From Inquilinus ginsengisoli_A (GTDB lineage Bacteria; Pseudomonadota; Alphaproteobacteria; DSM-16000; Inquilinaceae): DNA of 64,000 nt. The position numbers and the translations under genes were made by a program. Location of the stretch: contig NZ_JAVDPW010000001.1 of assembly GCF_031453975.1 (NCBI RefSeq), forward strand, positions 434,001 through 498,000. The letters run 5' to 3'. The notes below the pieces were generated by a model. The model worked only from the letters and a program-made list of their open reading frames with translations, was not told where the DNA came from and searched no databases. Below, in pieces: positions 1 through 9,907 of the stretch (the first letter of the stretch is position 1; each line of letters opens with the position of its first letter).

Positions 1-657
1 CCCTACCTGTTGCCGCGGCTGATGCAGGCGCTGCGCCGCACCTATCCCGACCTGCGGCTGTACCTGCGGGAGGACCTGACCGACCGGCTGGTCGAAAGGC
101 TGCGCCGGGGCGAGCTGGAGGCGGCGCTGCTGGCCCTGCCGGCCGACGACCCCAAGCTGGAATCGCTGGCGGTGTTCGACGAGCCCTTCCTGCTGGCGGT
201 GCCGACCGGCCACCGCCTGGCCCGGGCCAACCGGGTCACGCCCGGCGACCTCTCGGGCGAACATCTGCTGCTGCTCGAGGACGGACACTGCCTGCGCGAC
301 CAGGCGCTGGAGGTGTGCCGCAGCGCAGCACGAACCGAGACGGACACCTTCGGCGCCACCAGCCTGTCGACCCTGCGCGAGATGGTGGCCGGGCGGATCG
401 GCATCACGCTGCTGCCGGCGCTGGCCTGCACTGCGCCGACCACGGCCGACGGCGACATCGCGGTCCGGCCGTTCGACGCGCCGGTGCCGTCGCGGCGGAT
501 CGGCCTGGTCTGGCGGCGCGGCGCCGCTCGGCGCGGCGAGATCGAGATGCTGGCCGAATTCCTGCGCCAGCACCTGCCGGAAGGGGCCGTGCCGATCGCG
601 CGGGAGGATGCCCCGGATCTGTCCGAACTGGCGGTCGGCAAGGCGGCGGCCGGCTGA
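1..657 (+). CDS. oxyR: OxyR-like LysR-family regulator, 5' end missing
   Basis: The frame is open from base 1, so the N-terminal winged helix-turn-helix lies outside the window and only about 218 codons of effector domain are seen. The protein reads PYLLPRLMQAL at the edge and carries the OxyR landmark EDGHCLRDQALEVC. The two cysteines (codons 289-291 and 316-318) are nine residues apart, the spacing of the peroxide-sensing Cys199/Cys208 pair of E. coli OxyR. The following ATSLSTLREMVAGRIGITLLPALA also fits OxyR. In the family, oxidation of these cysteines to a disulphide activates transcription of catalase and peroxidase genes. No catalase or peroxidase gene follows; the next gene (tamB) is convergent. 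A general LysR identity is certain, and peroxide sensing is likely from the cysteines. Confidence 0.85.
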   Translation, partial: PYLLPRLMQALRRTYPDLRLYLREDLTDRLVERLRRGELEAALLALPADDPKLESLAVFDEPFLLAVPTGHRLARANRVTPGDLSGEHLLLLEDGHCLRDQALEVCRSAARTETDTFGATSLSTLREMVAGRIGITLLPALACTAPTTADGDIAVRPFDAPVPSRRIGLVWRRGAARRGEIEMLAEFLRQHLPEGAVPIAREDAPDLSELAVGKAAAG

Positions 658-681
658 GGCCGCTGCCGTTCGCACCAGCCG

Positions 682-3600
682 TCAGTAATCCCACTCCATG
701 GTCACGCCGAGGCCGCCGCCGCTCTGGCCGCCGGCCTCGGCCTGGGCCTTGATGTTGGGGGTGATGTCGAGGGTCACGGTGGCCTTGGTGTCGCCGGCAT
801 CGATGCCTTGCTCCACCCCGACGCGGACGCCCTTGGTCAAGTAGCGGCCGATGCCGACCGAGGACGCGCCGGCGGCATTGGTGTTGAAGTCGAGCTGGTC
901 GAGGCCGAGCGACTTCTGGATGCCGCTGAGCAGGCCGGAGCCCGGCGTGCCCACGCCCGCCAGCTCCGCCGCCGCCTGGGCCAGCTGGATCGCCTGGGTC
1001 GGGCTCAGCTGGCCGGTGGCCTGGCCGAACAGCAACCGCGACAGCACCTCGTCCTGCGGCAGTTCGGGCGACGAGCTCAGAGTCAGCTCCGGCTTCGAGG
1101 CATAGCCGGCGACCTGGATGTGGGCGGTGACGTCGCCGGCCTTGGACGAGGCGAGGAAGTCCAGCCGCGGGTCCATCACGCCGCCGTCGAAGGTGATGCG
1201 GCCATGCTCGAAATCCAGCCGCTGGCCGAATTTCGCGATGTAGCCGCGCCTCATCTCGAAGTCACCCTGAATGTCGGGGGTCGAGGTGGTGCCGACGATG
1301 TGCAACTGGCCCTGCAACTCGGCATCGATGCCTTGGCCGCGGACATAGATCTGGTTCGGCGCGTCGACGGCGATGTCCAACGCGATCTGCGACGGCGGCC
1401 GCTGCGGCTGGTTTGAGGTGCGCTTCGGCGCCGGCCGGGCGGCCGGCGCGTTCGCCTTCAGCCGGGCGGCGATCTCCGGCGGCACATTGATCTGGCGCAC
1501 CGGGATCGGCGTCACCGACACCGGGAAGCTGTCCGGGATCTGCAGGATGGCATTGCGGATCTTGATCGAGCCCTTCAGCAGGGCGTCGGCGGACAGGTCG
1601 CCGGACATCGTCAGATCGCTGTCGGCATGGACCGTGGCGAGGTCGCTGGAGACCAGCAGGGCATTGTTGGTCTGCAGCCGGATGTCGACCGGCAGGCTGC
1701 CGCGGGGGCCCAGCGTCACGCTGCCGCTGCCGCTGATGGTGCCGCCGCCCGGCGTCTTCGCCGCCAGGCTGGTCAGGCGGAAGCTGTCGCCGGCGCCGGT
1801 CACGGTGGCGTCGATGTTCTGCAGCCGCACACCGTATTGCGAGTTCTGGTAGATGCCGTTGCGCAGGGTGATGGTGCCGGAGGCCTGGGGTTTGTCGGCC
1901 GTGCCCTCGACCTTGACGTCGAGCGACAGCGGCCCGCCGATACGGTCGGCACCGGCGCCGAGGAGGTCGTTGAACATCCCCAGCTCGACCTGGCCCTTGG
2001 CCGAGGCCGAGATCGCGCCGCCGCCCAGCGGCACCGCGCCCTGCAGGTCCAGCCGCGCCTTTCCGGCGGTGACCCGGCTGGTGACGGTGACGCGCTGGCC
2101 GGCGATGGTGCCGTCGGCGGTGGCGTCCACCGGCGGCAGCCCGGCGGTGTCCAACCCGCCCATCCTGGCGCCGGTGACCTTCAGCGAGAACTTGCCTCCG
2201 GGATCCGCGGCGCTGCCGGTGATGGTGGCATCGCCGTTCAGCTGGCCCTGCAGGCCCAGGCCGGGGCTGGCGATCTCGGCCAGGCCGAGCGGCAGCCGGG
2301 CGATCCTGGCGCGCAGGTCCAGCGTGTCGCCGGCCTTGCCCGACAGGGTGACGCTGCCGCCGCCGCTGACCGCGAGGTCGATGGTGCCGAGGTCGACGCC
2401 GGCGGCGCCGGCCCGGATGGTGGCGGGCCTGGACAGCGTGACCGACTGACCGGCCTGGCGGACCGTCAGGCGCTTCAGGCCGACCACCGTCTCGGCCCCG
2501 CCCAGCCCGACATCGGCGGCCATGTCGGCGGTGCCGTATCCGGTGGCGGCCTGCAGCTGCAGCGCCAGCTGCTGCATGGTGCCGGCGACATTCAACTCGG
2601 CGCGGCTGATCGGGGTGCCGCCGGCATTGGCGCCGGTGATCACCAGCTTGCCGTCCTGGATGCGGCGCCCATCCGCCATCGGGTCGACCACCAGCCCGGT
2701 CAGCCGGGCTTCGTCGACCGTGGCGGTGGCGCCATAGGCGACGCGCCGGGCGGTCAGGTCGATCCTGGCGCCGCTGGCGGGGTCGAGCGCCAGGGTGGCG
2801 TCGACCTGGCCGCGCAGGGTCTGGCCGATGAAGGCGCCGACGACGCCAAGATCGGCGACGGCGAGCTTGATGGTGCCGCCGATCGGGCCGCCATTGGCCG
2901 CCATGGTGGCGTCGCCGTCCGCCTTGACGCCGGCGACATCCAGCGCCAGGCCCTTGATGTCGAAGCCGCCATCCGGCCGTTGGCCCAGCGTGGCGTTGCC
3001 GGTGGCCGGCTTGCCGTCGACCGTGCCGGCCAGCTTCAGCGTGCCGGCGGGGGCAGAGGGCAGGCCGGTGGCGTCGATGTCGGCAGTCAGGGTCTCGATG
3101 GTGTGCCCGGCGCTCTTCACCCCCTTGGCCACGACCTGGCCGCGGACGCCCAGCGCGCCGATGCTGCCGGACAGGATGGCGTCGACCGACACCGCGCCCT
3201 CGACCCCGGGCGACACCGCGGCGATCGAGCCGAGCGACGCCTTGATCGCGCCGGTGATCGCCTCGCCGTCCAGCGTGCCGGAGGCGGCGAGCGAGGCCTT
3301 GTCGCCGTCGATCTTGACATCGGAGATGGTGATCTTGCCCGCGGCGCTGCGCTCGATCCGACCGCTCAGCGTCGCCTGCTTGCCCAGCACGGCGGCGGTC
3401 GGCGTGGCCTCGGCATTGGGTTCGCCGATGGTGCCGGCCCACTCCATGCTGCCGGAGCCATCCGCCTGCAGCGCCGGCTTGACGGTCAGGTCGAGGGTGC
3501 CTGAGATCTGCTGGTCGACCAGCCCGGACACGCGGCCGAGATCAATGGCGCTCAGGTGCAGCGTGCCGGCGCCGGCGGGCGCCATCGCGTCGCCCTGGCC

Positions 3601-5028
3601 GCTGGCGGTCAGCACGGCGCCGTCGAGCCTGGTCTCCAGCCGGTCGATCACCACCTTGCCCGATTGCGTGGCACTGCCGGCCAGCTGCAGGTCGACGGTC
3701 CGGCCGGCGGCGGCCTCCAGCTGCGGGTCGCCCAGCACGATGCCGCCGACCGACCCGGTGGCGCTGAGCCCGATCGGCGCTTCGGGGTCGGACAGCTTGC
3801 CCTGCGGCGTCGCCGTCAGGTCGAAGGCGGCGGTCTGGGCGCCGTAGACGCCCTGGCGCAGGCCGGTGCCCTGGATCGCGGCGGTGGCCACTGGTGCATC
3901 CAGCGCACCTTTGGCGGTGCCGCTGACGGTCAGCGATTCCCAGCCGGTGCCGGGCGGCAGCAGGGCGGTGAAGCCGGCGGCGGCGCCGGCCTGGACGCGA
4001 TAGGCCAGGTCGACCGTGTTGCCGACGGGATTGGCGCTGCCGTTGACCGAGACGCTGCCGGCCGCGGTGGCGGCGTCGAACTGCCTGATCGTGATCGGTC
4101 CGGCATCGGCAACCGTGGCCTCGGCCTTCAGCGTGGTCCTGCCCTGCAGCAGCGGGGCGATGCTGGCCGGCACCAGCCGGGCGGCATCGGCGTTGAGGTC
4201 CAGGGTCAGGCGGCGGCTGCCCTGGCCCGGCTCGATCCGGGCGGTGCCGTCGATGCCGCCGAGGTCGCCGGCGCGGCCGGTCAGGGTGGCACGCCAGTCG
4301 GACAGGGTGCCGGTGCCGTCGAGCTTGAGGTCGACCGGTGGCTGCCCCGGCAGCTGGGCCATGCTGGCGATGACGCCGCCCTGCGGCTCCTGTACCGACA
4401 CCGCGACATCGAGCTGTTCGGTCGACGGGGTGAAGGCCAGCTTCGCCGTGACATCGCCGGCGGTGCCGTCGAGGCGGTGGACGGCGAAATTGGCCCGCAG
4501 CCCCTGCGACGGGCTGCCCAGCCTGGCGTCGCCGGCCACGCTCAGCTTCGCCGCCATCCCAGCCACGTCGGGGCCCAGCGCGATCTGGTCGATCCGCAGC
4601 CGGTCGAGGCGGATGTCGACCGGCAGCTGGGGCAGGGAGAAGCCGCCGGAGCTGGGCTCGGATTCGGTGGTGCCGCCGGCGGGCAGCCGGTCGACGGTGA
4701 TGGTGCCAGCCTCCACCGCATCGATCTGCAGCACGCGGCCGAACAGCGCCGTCGGGCTCCAGGCCAGCCGGGCATGGTCGACGGTGACCAGCGGGCCCGC
4801 GGGGTCGGACACGGCGACGTCGCGCACCGTCATGTCGAAGGGCACCAGCCCCTCGATCGCGCCGATCGACACCTGCATCTCGGGCGTGCTGGCCAGCCCG
4901 CCGGCCTGGTCGGCGATGAGGCGCTTGCCGGGGCCGGTCTGGGCCAGGCCGAAGCCGATCAGCAGCAGCGTGATCGGCAGGCCGATCACCACCGCGAGGA
5001 CGATGAGGAGGATCCGGATCGCGCGCAT
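682..5028 (-). CDS. tamB: Translocation and assembly module protein TamB
   Basis: A 1448-residue protein with one N-terminal membrane anchor (about residues 5-28, rich in I, L and V) followed by more than 1,300 residues of repetitive beta-rich sequence. The C-terminal TamB/DUF490 domain shows FGQRLDFEHGRITFDGG and ends in MEWDY. TamB is an inner-membrane protein that spans the periplasm as a hydrophobic beta-groove. It works with TamA in outer-membrane protein insertion and, in the wider AsmA-like family, in phospholipid transport. The start ATG shares one base with the tamA stop (TGATG), so the two are translationally coupled, the usual arrangement. Length is within the family range (about 1,200-1,500). 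Confidence 0.93.
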   Translation of the reverse strand: MRAIRILLIVLAVVIGLPITLLLIGFGLAQTGPGKRLIADQAGGLASTPEMQVSIGAIEGLVPFDMTVRDVAVSDPAGPLVTVDHARLAWSPTALFGRVLQIDAVEAGTITVDRLPAGGTTESEPSSGGFSLPQLPVDIRLDRLRIDQIALGPDVAGMAAKLSVAGDARLGSPSQGLRANFAVHRLDGTAGDVTAKLAFTPSTEQLDVAVSVQEPQGGVIASMAQLPGQPPVDLKLDGTGTLSDWRATLTGRAGDLGGIDGTARIEPGQGSRRLTLDLNADAARLVPASIAPLLQGRTTLKAEATVADAGPITIRQFDAATAAGSVSVNGSANPVGNTVDLAYRVQAGAAAGFTALLPPGTGWESLTVSGTAKGALDAPVATAAIQGTGLRQGVYGAQTAAFDLTATPQGKLSDPEAPIGLSATGSVGGIVLGDPQLEAAAGRTVDLQLAGSATQSGKVVIDRLETRLDGAVLTASGQGDAMAPAGAGTLHLSAIDLGRVSGLVDQQISGTLDLTVKPALQADGSGSMEWAGTIGEPNAEATPTAAVLGKQATLSGRIERSAAGKITISDVKIDGDKASLAASGTLDGEAITGAIKASLGSIAAVSPGVEGAVSVDAILSGSIGALGVRGQVVAKGVKSAGHTIETLTADIDATGLPSAPAGTLKLAGTVDGKPATGNATLGQRPDGGFDIKGLALDVAGVKADGDATMAANGGPIGGTIKLAVADLGVVGAFIGQTLRGQVDATLALDPASGARIDLTARRVAYGATATVDEARLTGLVVDPMADGRRIQDGKLVITGANAGGTPISRAELNVAGTMQQLALQLQAATGYGTADMAADVGLGGAETVVGLKRLTVRQAGQSVTLSRPATIRAGAAGVDLGTIDLAVSGGGSVTLSGKAGDTLDLRARIARLPLGLAEIASPGLGLQGQLNGDATITGSAADPGGKFSLKVTGARMGGLDTAGLPPVDATADGTIAGQRVTVTSRVTAGKARLDLQGAVPLGGGAISASAKGQVELGMFNDLLGAGADRIGGPLSLDVKVEGTADKPQASGTITLRNGIYQNSQYGVRLQNIDATVTGAGDSFRLTSLAAKTPGGGTISGSGSVTLGPRGSLPVDIRLQTNNALLVSSDLATVHADSDLTMSGDLSADALLKGSIKIRNAILQIPDSFPVSVTPIPVRQINVPPEIAARLKANAPAARPAPKRTSNQPQRPPSQIALDIAVDAPNQIYVRGQGIDAELQGQLHIVGTTSTPDIQGDFEMRRGYIAKFGQRLDFEHGRITFDGGVMDPRLDFLASSKAGDVTAHIQVAGYASKPELTLSSSPELPQDEVLSRLLFGQATGQLSPTQAIQLAQAAAELAGVGTPGSGLLSGIQKSLGLDQLDFNTNAAGASSVGIGRYLTKGVRVGVEQGIDAGDTKATVTLDITPNIKAQAEAGGQSGGGLGVTMEWDY

Positions 5029-6947
5029 CAGAAGGCCTGCCCGATGCTGATGTAGAGCTGGAAGGCGTCGTCGTCCTTGCGCTTGTTCAGCGGCACCGCG
5101 ATGTCCGCCCGGATCGGCCCGATGCCGGTGTAGTAGCGGGCGCCGATGCCGGCCGCGTATTGCAGGTCGCTGCCGAAGTCGGGGACGCTCTTCTCATAGA
5201 CGCCGCCGGCGTCGAAGAACGGCACGATGCCGATGCTGTCGGTGATCTTGTAGCGCAGCTCGAGGCTGCCGATCAGGGAACTCAGGCCGCCGGTCGGGTT
5301 GTGGTCCTTATCCTGCGGGCCGATGCTCTGGTACTTGTAGCCGCGCACGCTGCCGCCGCCGCCGGCATAGAGCCGCTTGTCGGGCGGCACGTCGGCGATG
5401 TCGGGGCCGGCGATGCTGCTGATGCCGAGCTGCCCGGCGATGATGATGCTGCCATCATCCGACAGGTCGAGATAGGTCGACGCCAGCGCCTTGGCCACCA
5501 CCATGTCGACCGAGGATCCGAGGAAGGTCGGGTAGGGGGTCAGCGACAGCTGCGCCCGGTAACCCTTGGATGGGTTCAGCAGGTTGTCGGTGGTGTCGAT
5601 CTTGGCGCCGAGCGGGATGCCGACGAAGGTGTAGTCCCAGGTGCCCTCGTCGTTCTCGACATGGCCCTTCTCGAAGCTAAGGCCGGCCAGCAGGTCGATC
5701 TGCTTGGTGTAGTGGTAGGTCGCGATGCCCTGCACCAGGCCGCGCGTGCTGGTGTAGGCATCCAGCACCTCGTGTACCGCCTCGGCCTTGGCATCCAGCG
5801 TGGTCTTGCGGTCCAGGAAGCCCGGCACCGTCAGGGTGACGCCGAACTTGTAGTTCGGTTCGGTCCCGCTGCCCTGGCCGCCGCCCACCCCGCTGAGTTC
5901 ACCGTCGACCCGCAACTGCTCGGCCCCGCCCCACAGGTTGCGATGGCCCCAATAGGCGTTGATGCCGGCGCCGTAATTGGTCTCGTATTTGGCACCGAAG
6001 CCGAAGAAGCGCAGCGGCCGCTCCTGCACCGTGATCGCCACCGGCACATTGCCCTGGGGGTCCAGCGCCGTCGCGGTGGTGACCCGCACATTGCTGAACA
6101 CCCCAAGGTCGGCCAGGTCCTTGCGCAGGTCCTGGATCTGGGACGGGGAATAGACCTGGCCGGGCACGAAGGGCACCCGGCTCAGGATGAAGCTCTCGTC
6201 GACCGTCTTCTCGCCCTCGACCGACACCGCGCCGAATCCGGCCTTGGGGCCGGGATCCAGCACCTCGGTCAGGTCCATGGTGTTGTTACTATGGTCGACC
6301 ACGGCGTCGCGCGACGGCACCTTGGCCAGCGGATAGCCCTGGTTGTTCATCTGGGACACCATCGCACCCTCGGCGCTGAGGATGGTGCCCGACAGCGCCG
6401 GCTGGCCCGGGTCGAGACCCAGCGGCGTGCGGTCGATCACCAGCGGCAGCTGGTCCGACCCCTTGGTGTCGGTCAGGCGGACGGTCTTGAACTTGTAGCC
6501 GGGGCCGAGGTCGATCTTGATCGAGACCTTGACCGGGTCCTTGCTCTGCCGCGCCGTGAGCTGGTCGATCAGCCCGGGATCGTTCAACGGCTTGCCGTCG
6601 ATGGTGATGCCGACCGTGGCGCCGTAATAGGACAGGGCGCCCAGCGCGCCGTACAGCCGGTCCTGGTCCGCCAGCGCCCGGCGGATCAGCCCGACCGGGC
6701 CGGCGGGTGGGCTGGACTGCAGCGTGATCAGGTTCGAGGCGCCGGTCAGCGCCGCGGTCGCGCTGTCGTCGGACACCGGCTCCAGCGTGGCGACATAGGC
6801 AATGGCGTCCGGCAGCGGAGTCGCCGCAGCGGCCGCGTCGGCCGCGGGCTCGGCCGGATCGCTCTGCGCCAGGACCGCCGCAGGGGGCACCAGGGCGGCG
6901 AGGACGCCGAGCCATGTCAATCCGTGCCATCTCAGTCGCAAGCCCAT
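5028..6947 (-). CDS. tamA: Outer-membrane assembly protein TamA (BamA/Omp85 family)
   Basis: POTRA-containing Omp85 protein of about 639 residues. From the chosen ATG at 6947 the N-terminus is a classic Sec signal (MGLRLRWHG, hydrophobic core, cut near AVLA|Q). An ATG nine codons upstream (6974) is also in frame, and neither has a well-spaced ribosome site, so the start is uncertain. Residues about 80-290 hold the POTRA repeats; the C-terminal half is a beta-barrel with YAGGGGSVRGYKYQSIGPQ (the conserved RGY loop of Omp85 barrels) and ends in a terminal phenylalanine (LYISIGQAF), the outer-membrane insertion signature. It partners with TamB, encoded directly downstream. Confidence 0.92.
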   Translation of the reverse strand: MGLRLRWHGLTWLGVLAALVPPAAVLAQSDPAEPAADAAAAATPLPDAIAYVATLEPVSDDSATAALTGASNLITLQSSPPAGPVGLIRRALADQDRLYGALGALSYYGATVGITIDGKPLNDPGLIDQLTARQSKDPVKVSIKIDLGPGYKFKTVRLTDTKGSDQLPLVIDRTPLGLDPGQPALSGTILSAEGAMVSQMNNQGYPLAKVPSRDAVVDHSNNTMDLTEVLDPGPKAGFGAVSVEGEKTVDESFILSRVPFVPGQVYSPSQIQDLRKDLADLGVFSNVRVTTATALDPQGNVPVAITVQERPLRFFGFGAKYETNYGAGINAYWGHRNLWGGAEQLRVDGELSGVGGGQGSGTEPNYKFGVTLTVPGFLDRKTTLDAKAEAVHEVLDAYTSTRGLVQGIATYHYTKQIDLLAGLSFEKGHVENDEGTWDYTFVGIPLGAKIDTTDNLLNPSKGYRAQLSLTPYPTFLGSSVDMVVAKALASTYLDLSDDGSIIIAGQLGISSIAGPDIADVPPDKRLYAGGGGSVRGYKYQSIGPQDKDHNPTGGLSSLIGSLELRYKITDSIGIVPFFDAGGVYEKSVPDFGSDLQYAAGIGARYYTGIGPIRADIAVPLNKRKDDDAFQLYISIGQAF

Positions 6948-7080
6948 CCCCCCTAGCCCGACGCCCCGCGGCATCGTCCACGGTCCGCGCTTCGGTTGCC
7001 ACCCCTATCGCAACACCTGGAATAAGGGTTTCGTTGCCGCAAATTTTCCTTCGACTTGTCAATGTGTTGCTGGAGTCGGC

Positions 7081-7108
7081 TTGCACTTGCCGCAGATCTC
7101 CCTATATT
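7081..7108 (+). promoter_or_regulatory. Probable sigma-70 promoter of typA
   Basis: A TTGCAC box at 7081-7086 and TATATT at 7103-7108 are separated by 16 bases, in a locally AT-richer stretch about 90 bases before the typA ATG. The match is by eye. Confidence 0.45.
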
Positions 7109-7196
7109 CCGCGTCGACGGCGGTTGGGGCGTTCGCAAGGCGCCCTGTCCGCCGTCCTTCGTTTTGCCCGCACCTTGCGCTCGCCTCGGACCGACC

Positions 7197-9020
7197 ATGG
7201 AAATCCGGAACATCGCCATCATCGCCCATGTCGATCATGGCAAGACGACCCTGATCGACGTCCTGTTGCGCCAGTCGGGGGCCTTCCGCGACAATCAGGT
7301 CGTGGCCGAACGAATCATGGATTCGAACGACCTCGAACGGGAACGCGGCATCACCATCCTGGCCAAGTGCACGTCGCTGGTGTGGAAGGACGTCCGCATC
7401 AACATCGTCGACACGCCGGGCCACGCCGATTTCGGCGGCGAGGTCGAGCGCATCCTGAACATGGTCGACGGCGTGGTCGTGCTGGTGGATGCGGCCGAAG
7501 GGCCGCTGCCGCAGACCAAGTTCGTCACCGGCAAGGCGCTGAAGCTGGGCCTGCGGCCGATCGTGCTGGTCAACAAATGCGACCGGCCGGACGCCCGCGC
7601 CCACCAGGTGCATGACGAGGTGTTCGACCTGTTCGCGGCGCTCGACGCCAATGACGACCAGCTCGACTTCCCGACGCTGTTCTCCTCGGCCAAGCAGGGC
7701 TGGGCGGCGGAGAGCCTTGAGGCCGAGCGGACCGACATGTCGCCGCTGTTCGACCTGGTGCTGAGCCACGTGCCGGCGCCGAAGATCGAGGAGGACCAGT
7801 CCTTCCGCATGCTGGCCACCACGGTCGAGGCCAACCCCTATCTCGGCCGGGTGCTGACCGGCCGCATCCGCTCCGGCTCTGTCCGCCCGAACATGACGGT
7901 CAAGGCGCTGTCGCGCGACGGCACGACGATCGAGACCGGCCGCATCAGCCGGGTGCTGGCCTTCCGCGGCATCGAGCGCCAGCCGATCGACAGCGGCGAG
8001 GCCGGCGACATCGTCGCCATCGCCGGGCTGGTGACCGCGACCGTCGCCGACACCATCTGCGACCTGAACGTGACCGAGGCCTTCGCGGCCCAGCCGATCG
8101 ACCCGCCGACCATCGCCATGACCTTCTCGGTCAATGACAGCCCGCTGGCCGGCACCGAGGGCGACAAGGTCACCAGCCGCGTCATCCGCGCCCGCCTGCT
8201 GCGCGAGGCCGAGGGCAATGTCGCGCTGAAGATCACCGAGACCGCCGAGAAGGACGCCTTCGAGGTCGCCGGCCGCGGCGAGCTGCAGCTGGGCATCCTG
8301 ATCGAGACCATGCGCCGCGAGGGCTTCGAGCTGTCGATCAGCCGGCCGCGCGTGGTCTACCAGTCCGACGAGTCGGGCAACCAGCTCGAGCCGATCGAAG
8401 AGGTCACGATCGACGTCGACGAGGAGCATTCCGGCGTCGTCGTGCAGAAGCTGTCCGAGCGCAAGGGCGAGCTGCTGGAGATGCGGCCCTCGGGCGGCGA
8501 CAAGCAGCGCCTGGTCATGCTGGTGCCGACCCGTGGCCTGATCGGCTACCAGGGCGAGTTCATGACCGACACGCGCGGCACCGGCGTGATGAACCGGATC
8601 TTCCACGACTACGCCCCGCACAAGGGCGCCATCGCCTCGCGCCACACCGGCGTCTTGATCTCCAACGCCCAGGGCGAGGCCGTGGCCTACGCGCTGTGGA
8701 ACCTGGAGGATCGCGGCCCGATGCTGATCGAGCCGCAGGTCCGGGTCTACCAGGGCATGATCATCGGCGAGCACACCCGCGGCAACGACCTCGAGGTCAA
8801 TGTGCTGAAGGGCAAGCAGCTGACCAACATCCGCACCACCAGCAAGGATGAGGCGGTGCGCCTGACGCCGCCGATCCAGATGACGCTGGAGCGGGCGCTG
8901 ACCTACATCAACGACGACGAGCTGGTCGAGGTCACGCCGAAGACGGTGCGCCTGCGCAAGCGCCTCCTCGACCCGAACGAGCGCAAGCGCCTCGACCGCC
9001 AGAACAAGGCCGCGGTCTGA
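7197..9020 (+). CDS. typA: Ribosome-associated translational GTPase TypA/BipA
   Basis: 607 residues, the normal length of TypA. The protein begins MEIRNIAIIAHVDHGKTTL; the frame is open further upstream but family alignment fixes this ATG. All GTPase motifs are present: AHVDHGKTT (G1), RERGITI (G2), DTPGHADF (G3) and NKCD (G4). These are followed by the EF-G-like domain II, domains III and V (GRGELQLGILIETMRREG) and the TypA-specific C-terminal domain. TypA binds the ribosome and supports 50S assembly and growth at low temperature or under stress. It is monocistronic here, convergent with a lipoprotein gene 17 bases downstream. Confidence 0.97.
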   Translation: MEIRNIAIIAHVDHGKTTLIDVLLRQSGAFRDNQVVAERIMDSNDLERERGITILAKCTSLVWKDVRINIVDTPGHADFGGEVERILNMVDGVVVLVDAAEGPLPQTKFVTGKALKLGLRPIVLVNKCDRPDARAHQVHDEVFDLFAALDANDDQLDFPTLFSSAKQGWAAESLEAERTDMSPLFDLVLSHVPAPKIEEDQSFRMLATTVEANPYLGRVLTGRIRSGSVRPNMTVKALSRDGTTIETGRISRVLAFRGIERQPIDSGEAGDIVAIAGLVTATVADTICDLNVTEAFAAQPIDPPTIAMTFSVNDSPLAGTEGDKVTSRVIRARLLREAEGNVALKITETAEKDAFEVAGRGELQLGILIETMRREGFELSISRPRVVYQSDESGNQLEPIEEVTIDVDEEHSGVVVQKLSERKGELLEMRPSGGDKQRLVMLVPTRGLIGYQGEFMTDTRGTGVMNRIFHDYAPHKGAIASRHTGVLISNAQGEAVAYALWNLEDRGPMLIEPQVRVYQGMIIGEHTRGNDLEVNVLKGKQLTNIRTTSKDEAVRLTPPIQMTLERALTYINDDELVEVTPKTVRLRKRLLDPNERKRLDRQNKAAV

Positions 9021-9037
9021 GGCGACTCAGGACGCGG

Positions 9038-9793
9038 TCAGGTCGTCAGGCCTGACGCTCCGGGCGCTGCCGGCAGCACCCGGGGAGGCACCGGCGGCAA
9101 TGCCGTGCCCGGACGCTCCGTCGCGATGATCGTGGCGTGGACCGCCTGGACCACGAGCTTCTGAAGAAAGTCCCAATCCTCGGGCGCGTTGTTGCCGGTC
9201 AGGCTGAAGGCCGTCACCGCTAGCGTGTAGCGGCCGATCACCGTCTGGCCGGAGACGGAGCGTGTCGTCACGGTCATGGCGGGGGGAAGCCCGCGCGAGG
9301 TCATCTCGAATCCGTCGTAGACGGCATCCTGATCCGACCCGAGGTAGCGGAGGTCGCTGACGGTCGTGCTCTTCTTCAAGGCATCCGGGATCTGGTCCCG
9401 CAGTCCTGGAACCACCCGCTGATTCAACAGGTCGGTGAGCTTCGGATTCGCCATGATTGCGAGATAGACCTGCCGGTCGCCGGCAGAAGTCATCAGCCTG
9501 GTCTCAAAGACGAGCCGAACCTTATGCCAGGGCTTGGCGGAGCCTGGCTCCGGCCCGATCTCGGCGCAGGGACGGAAGGTCGCCAGGATCTGCGAGCCCG
9601 GCTGGGCGACTTGGCCGATCGTTCTATAGACCCTCGGCGCCAAAGGATCCGATTCATCCGACAGGCAATAGCCGGCAGGCGCGATCGCCTGGAAGGGCGG
9701 CGTGCCCGGTTGCGGGACAAGCGGTTTCGGCGGCTGCGAGACGCAGGCCGACAGCAACACCAACAGGGCGCCTAGCCCAGCCCATCGCGTCAT
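9038..9793 (-). CDS. Hypothetical lipoprotein
   Basis: A 251-residue protein with an N-terminal lipoprotein signal: MTRWAGLGALLVLLSAC, lipobox LSAC with Cys17 as the lipidation site, followed by a Pro-rich linker (VSQPPKPLVPQPGTPP). The rest is soluble, with two further cysteines in the first third (YCLSDESD and RPCAEIG). I do not recognise the family. It is most likely a periplasmic lipoprotein. It stands alone: typA converges on it and its upstream neighbour is the MFS gene, whose stop lies 114 bases away. Confidence 0.75.
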   Translation of the reverse strand: MTRWAGLGALLVLLSACVSQPPKPLVPQPGTPPFQAIAPAGYCLSDESDPLAPRVYRTIGQVAQPGSQILATFRPCAEIGPEPGSAKPWHKVRLVFETRLMTSAGDRQVYLAIMANPKLTDLLNQRVVPGLRDQIPDALKKSTTVSDLRYLGSDQDAVYDGFEMTSRGLPPAMTVTTRSVSGQTVIGRYTLAVTAFSLTGNNAPEDWDFLQKLVVQAVHATIIATERPGTALPPVPPRVLPAAPGASGLTT

Positions 9794-9907
9794 GAAGTCC
9801 CCCCTCGTTGCGGGAACTCTAGCGCGACCGGCCTCGTGCCGCGAACCGGATTTCGCCGGGGCCGGGCCTTTGCGCCGAAGCCCTGGATGTGTGCGGAGCG
9901 ACCCCGG

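Noticed and set aside
1627..3504. Long plus-strand frame inside tamB
   Set aside because: Opposite-strand shadow of a high-GC gene: low-complexity G/A/R/Q-rich protein with no family features; same for 3556-5055 and 5160-6956.
7059..8774. Long minus-strand frame over typA
   Set aside because: Antisense to a certain gene, D/G/H/Q-rich low-complexity composition, no domain.
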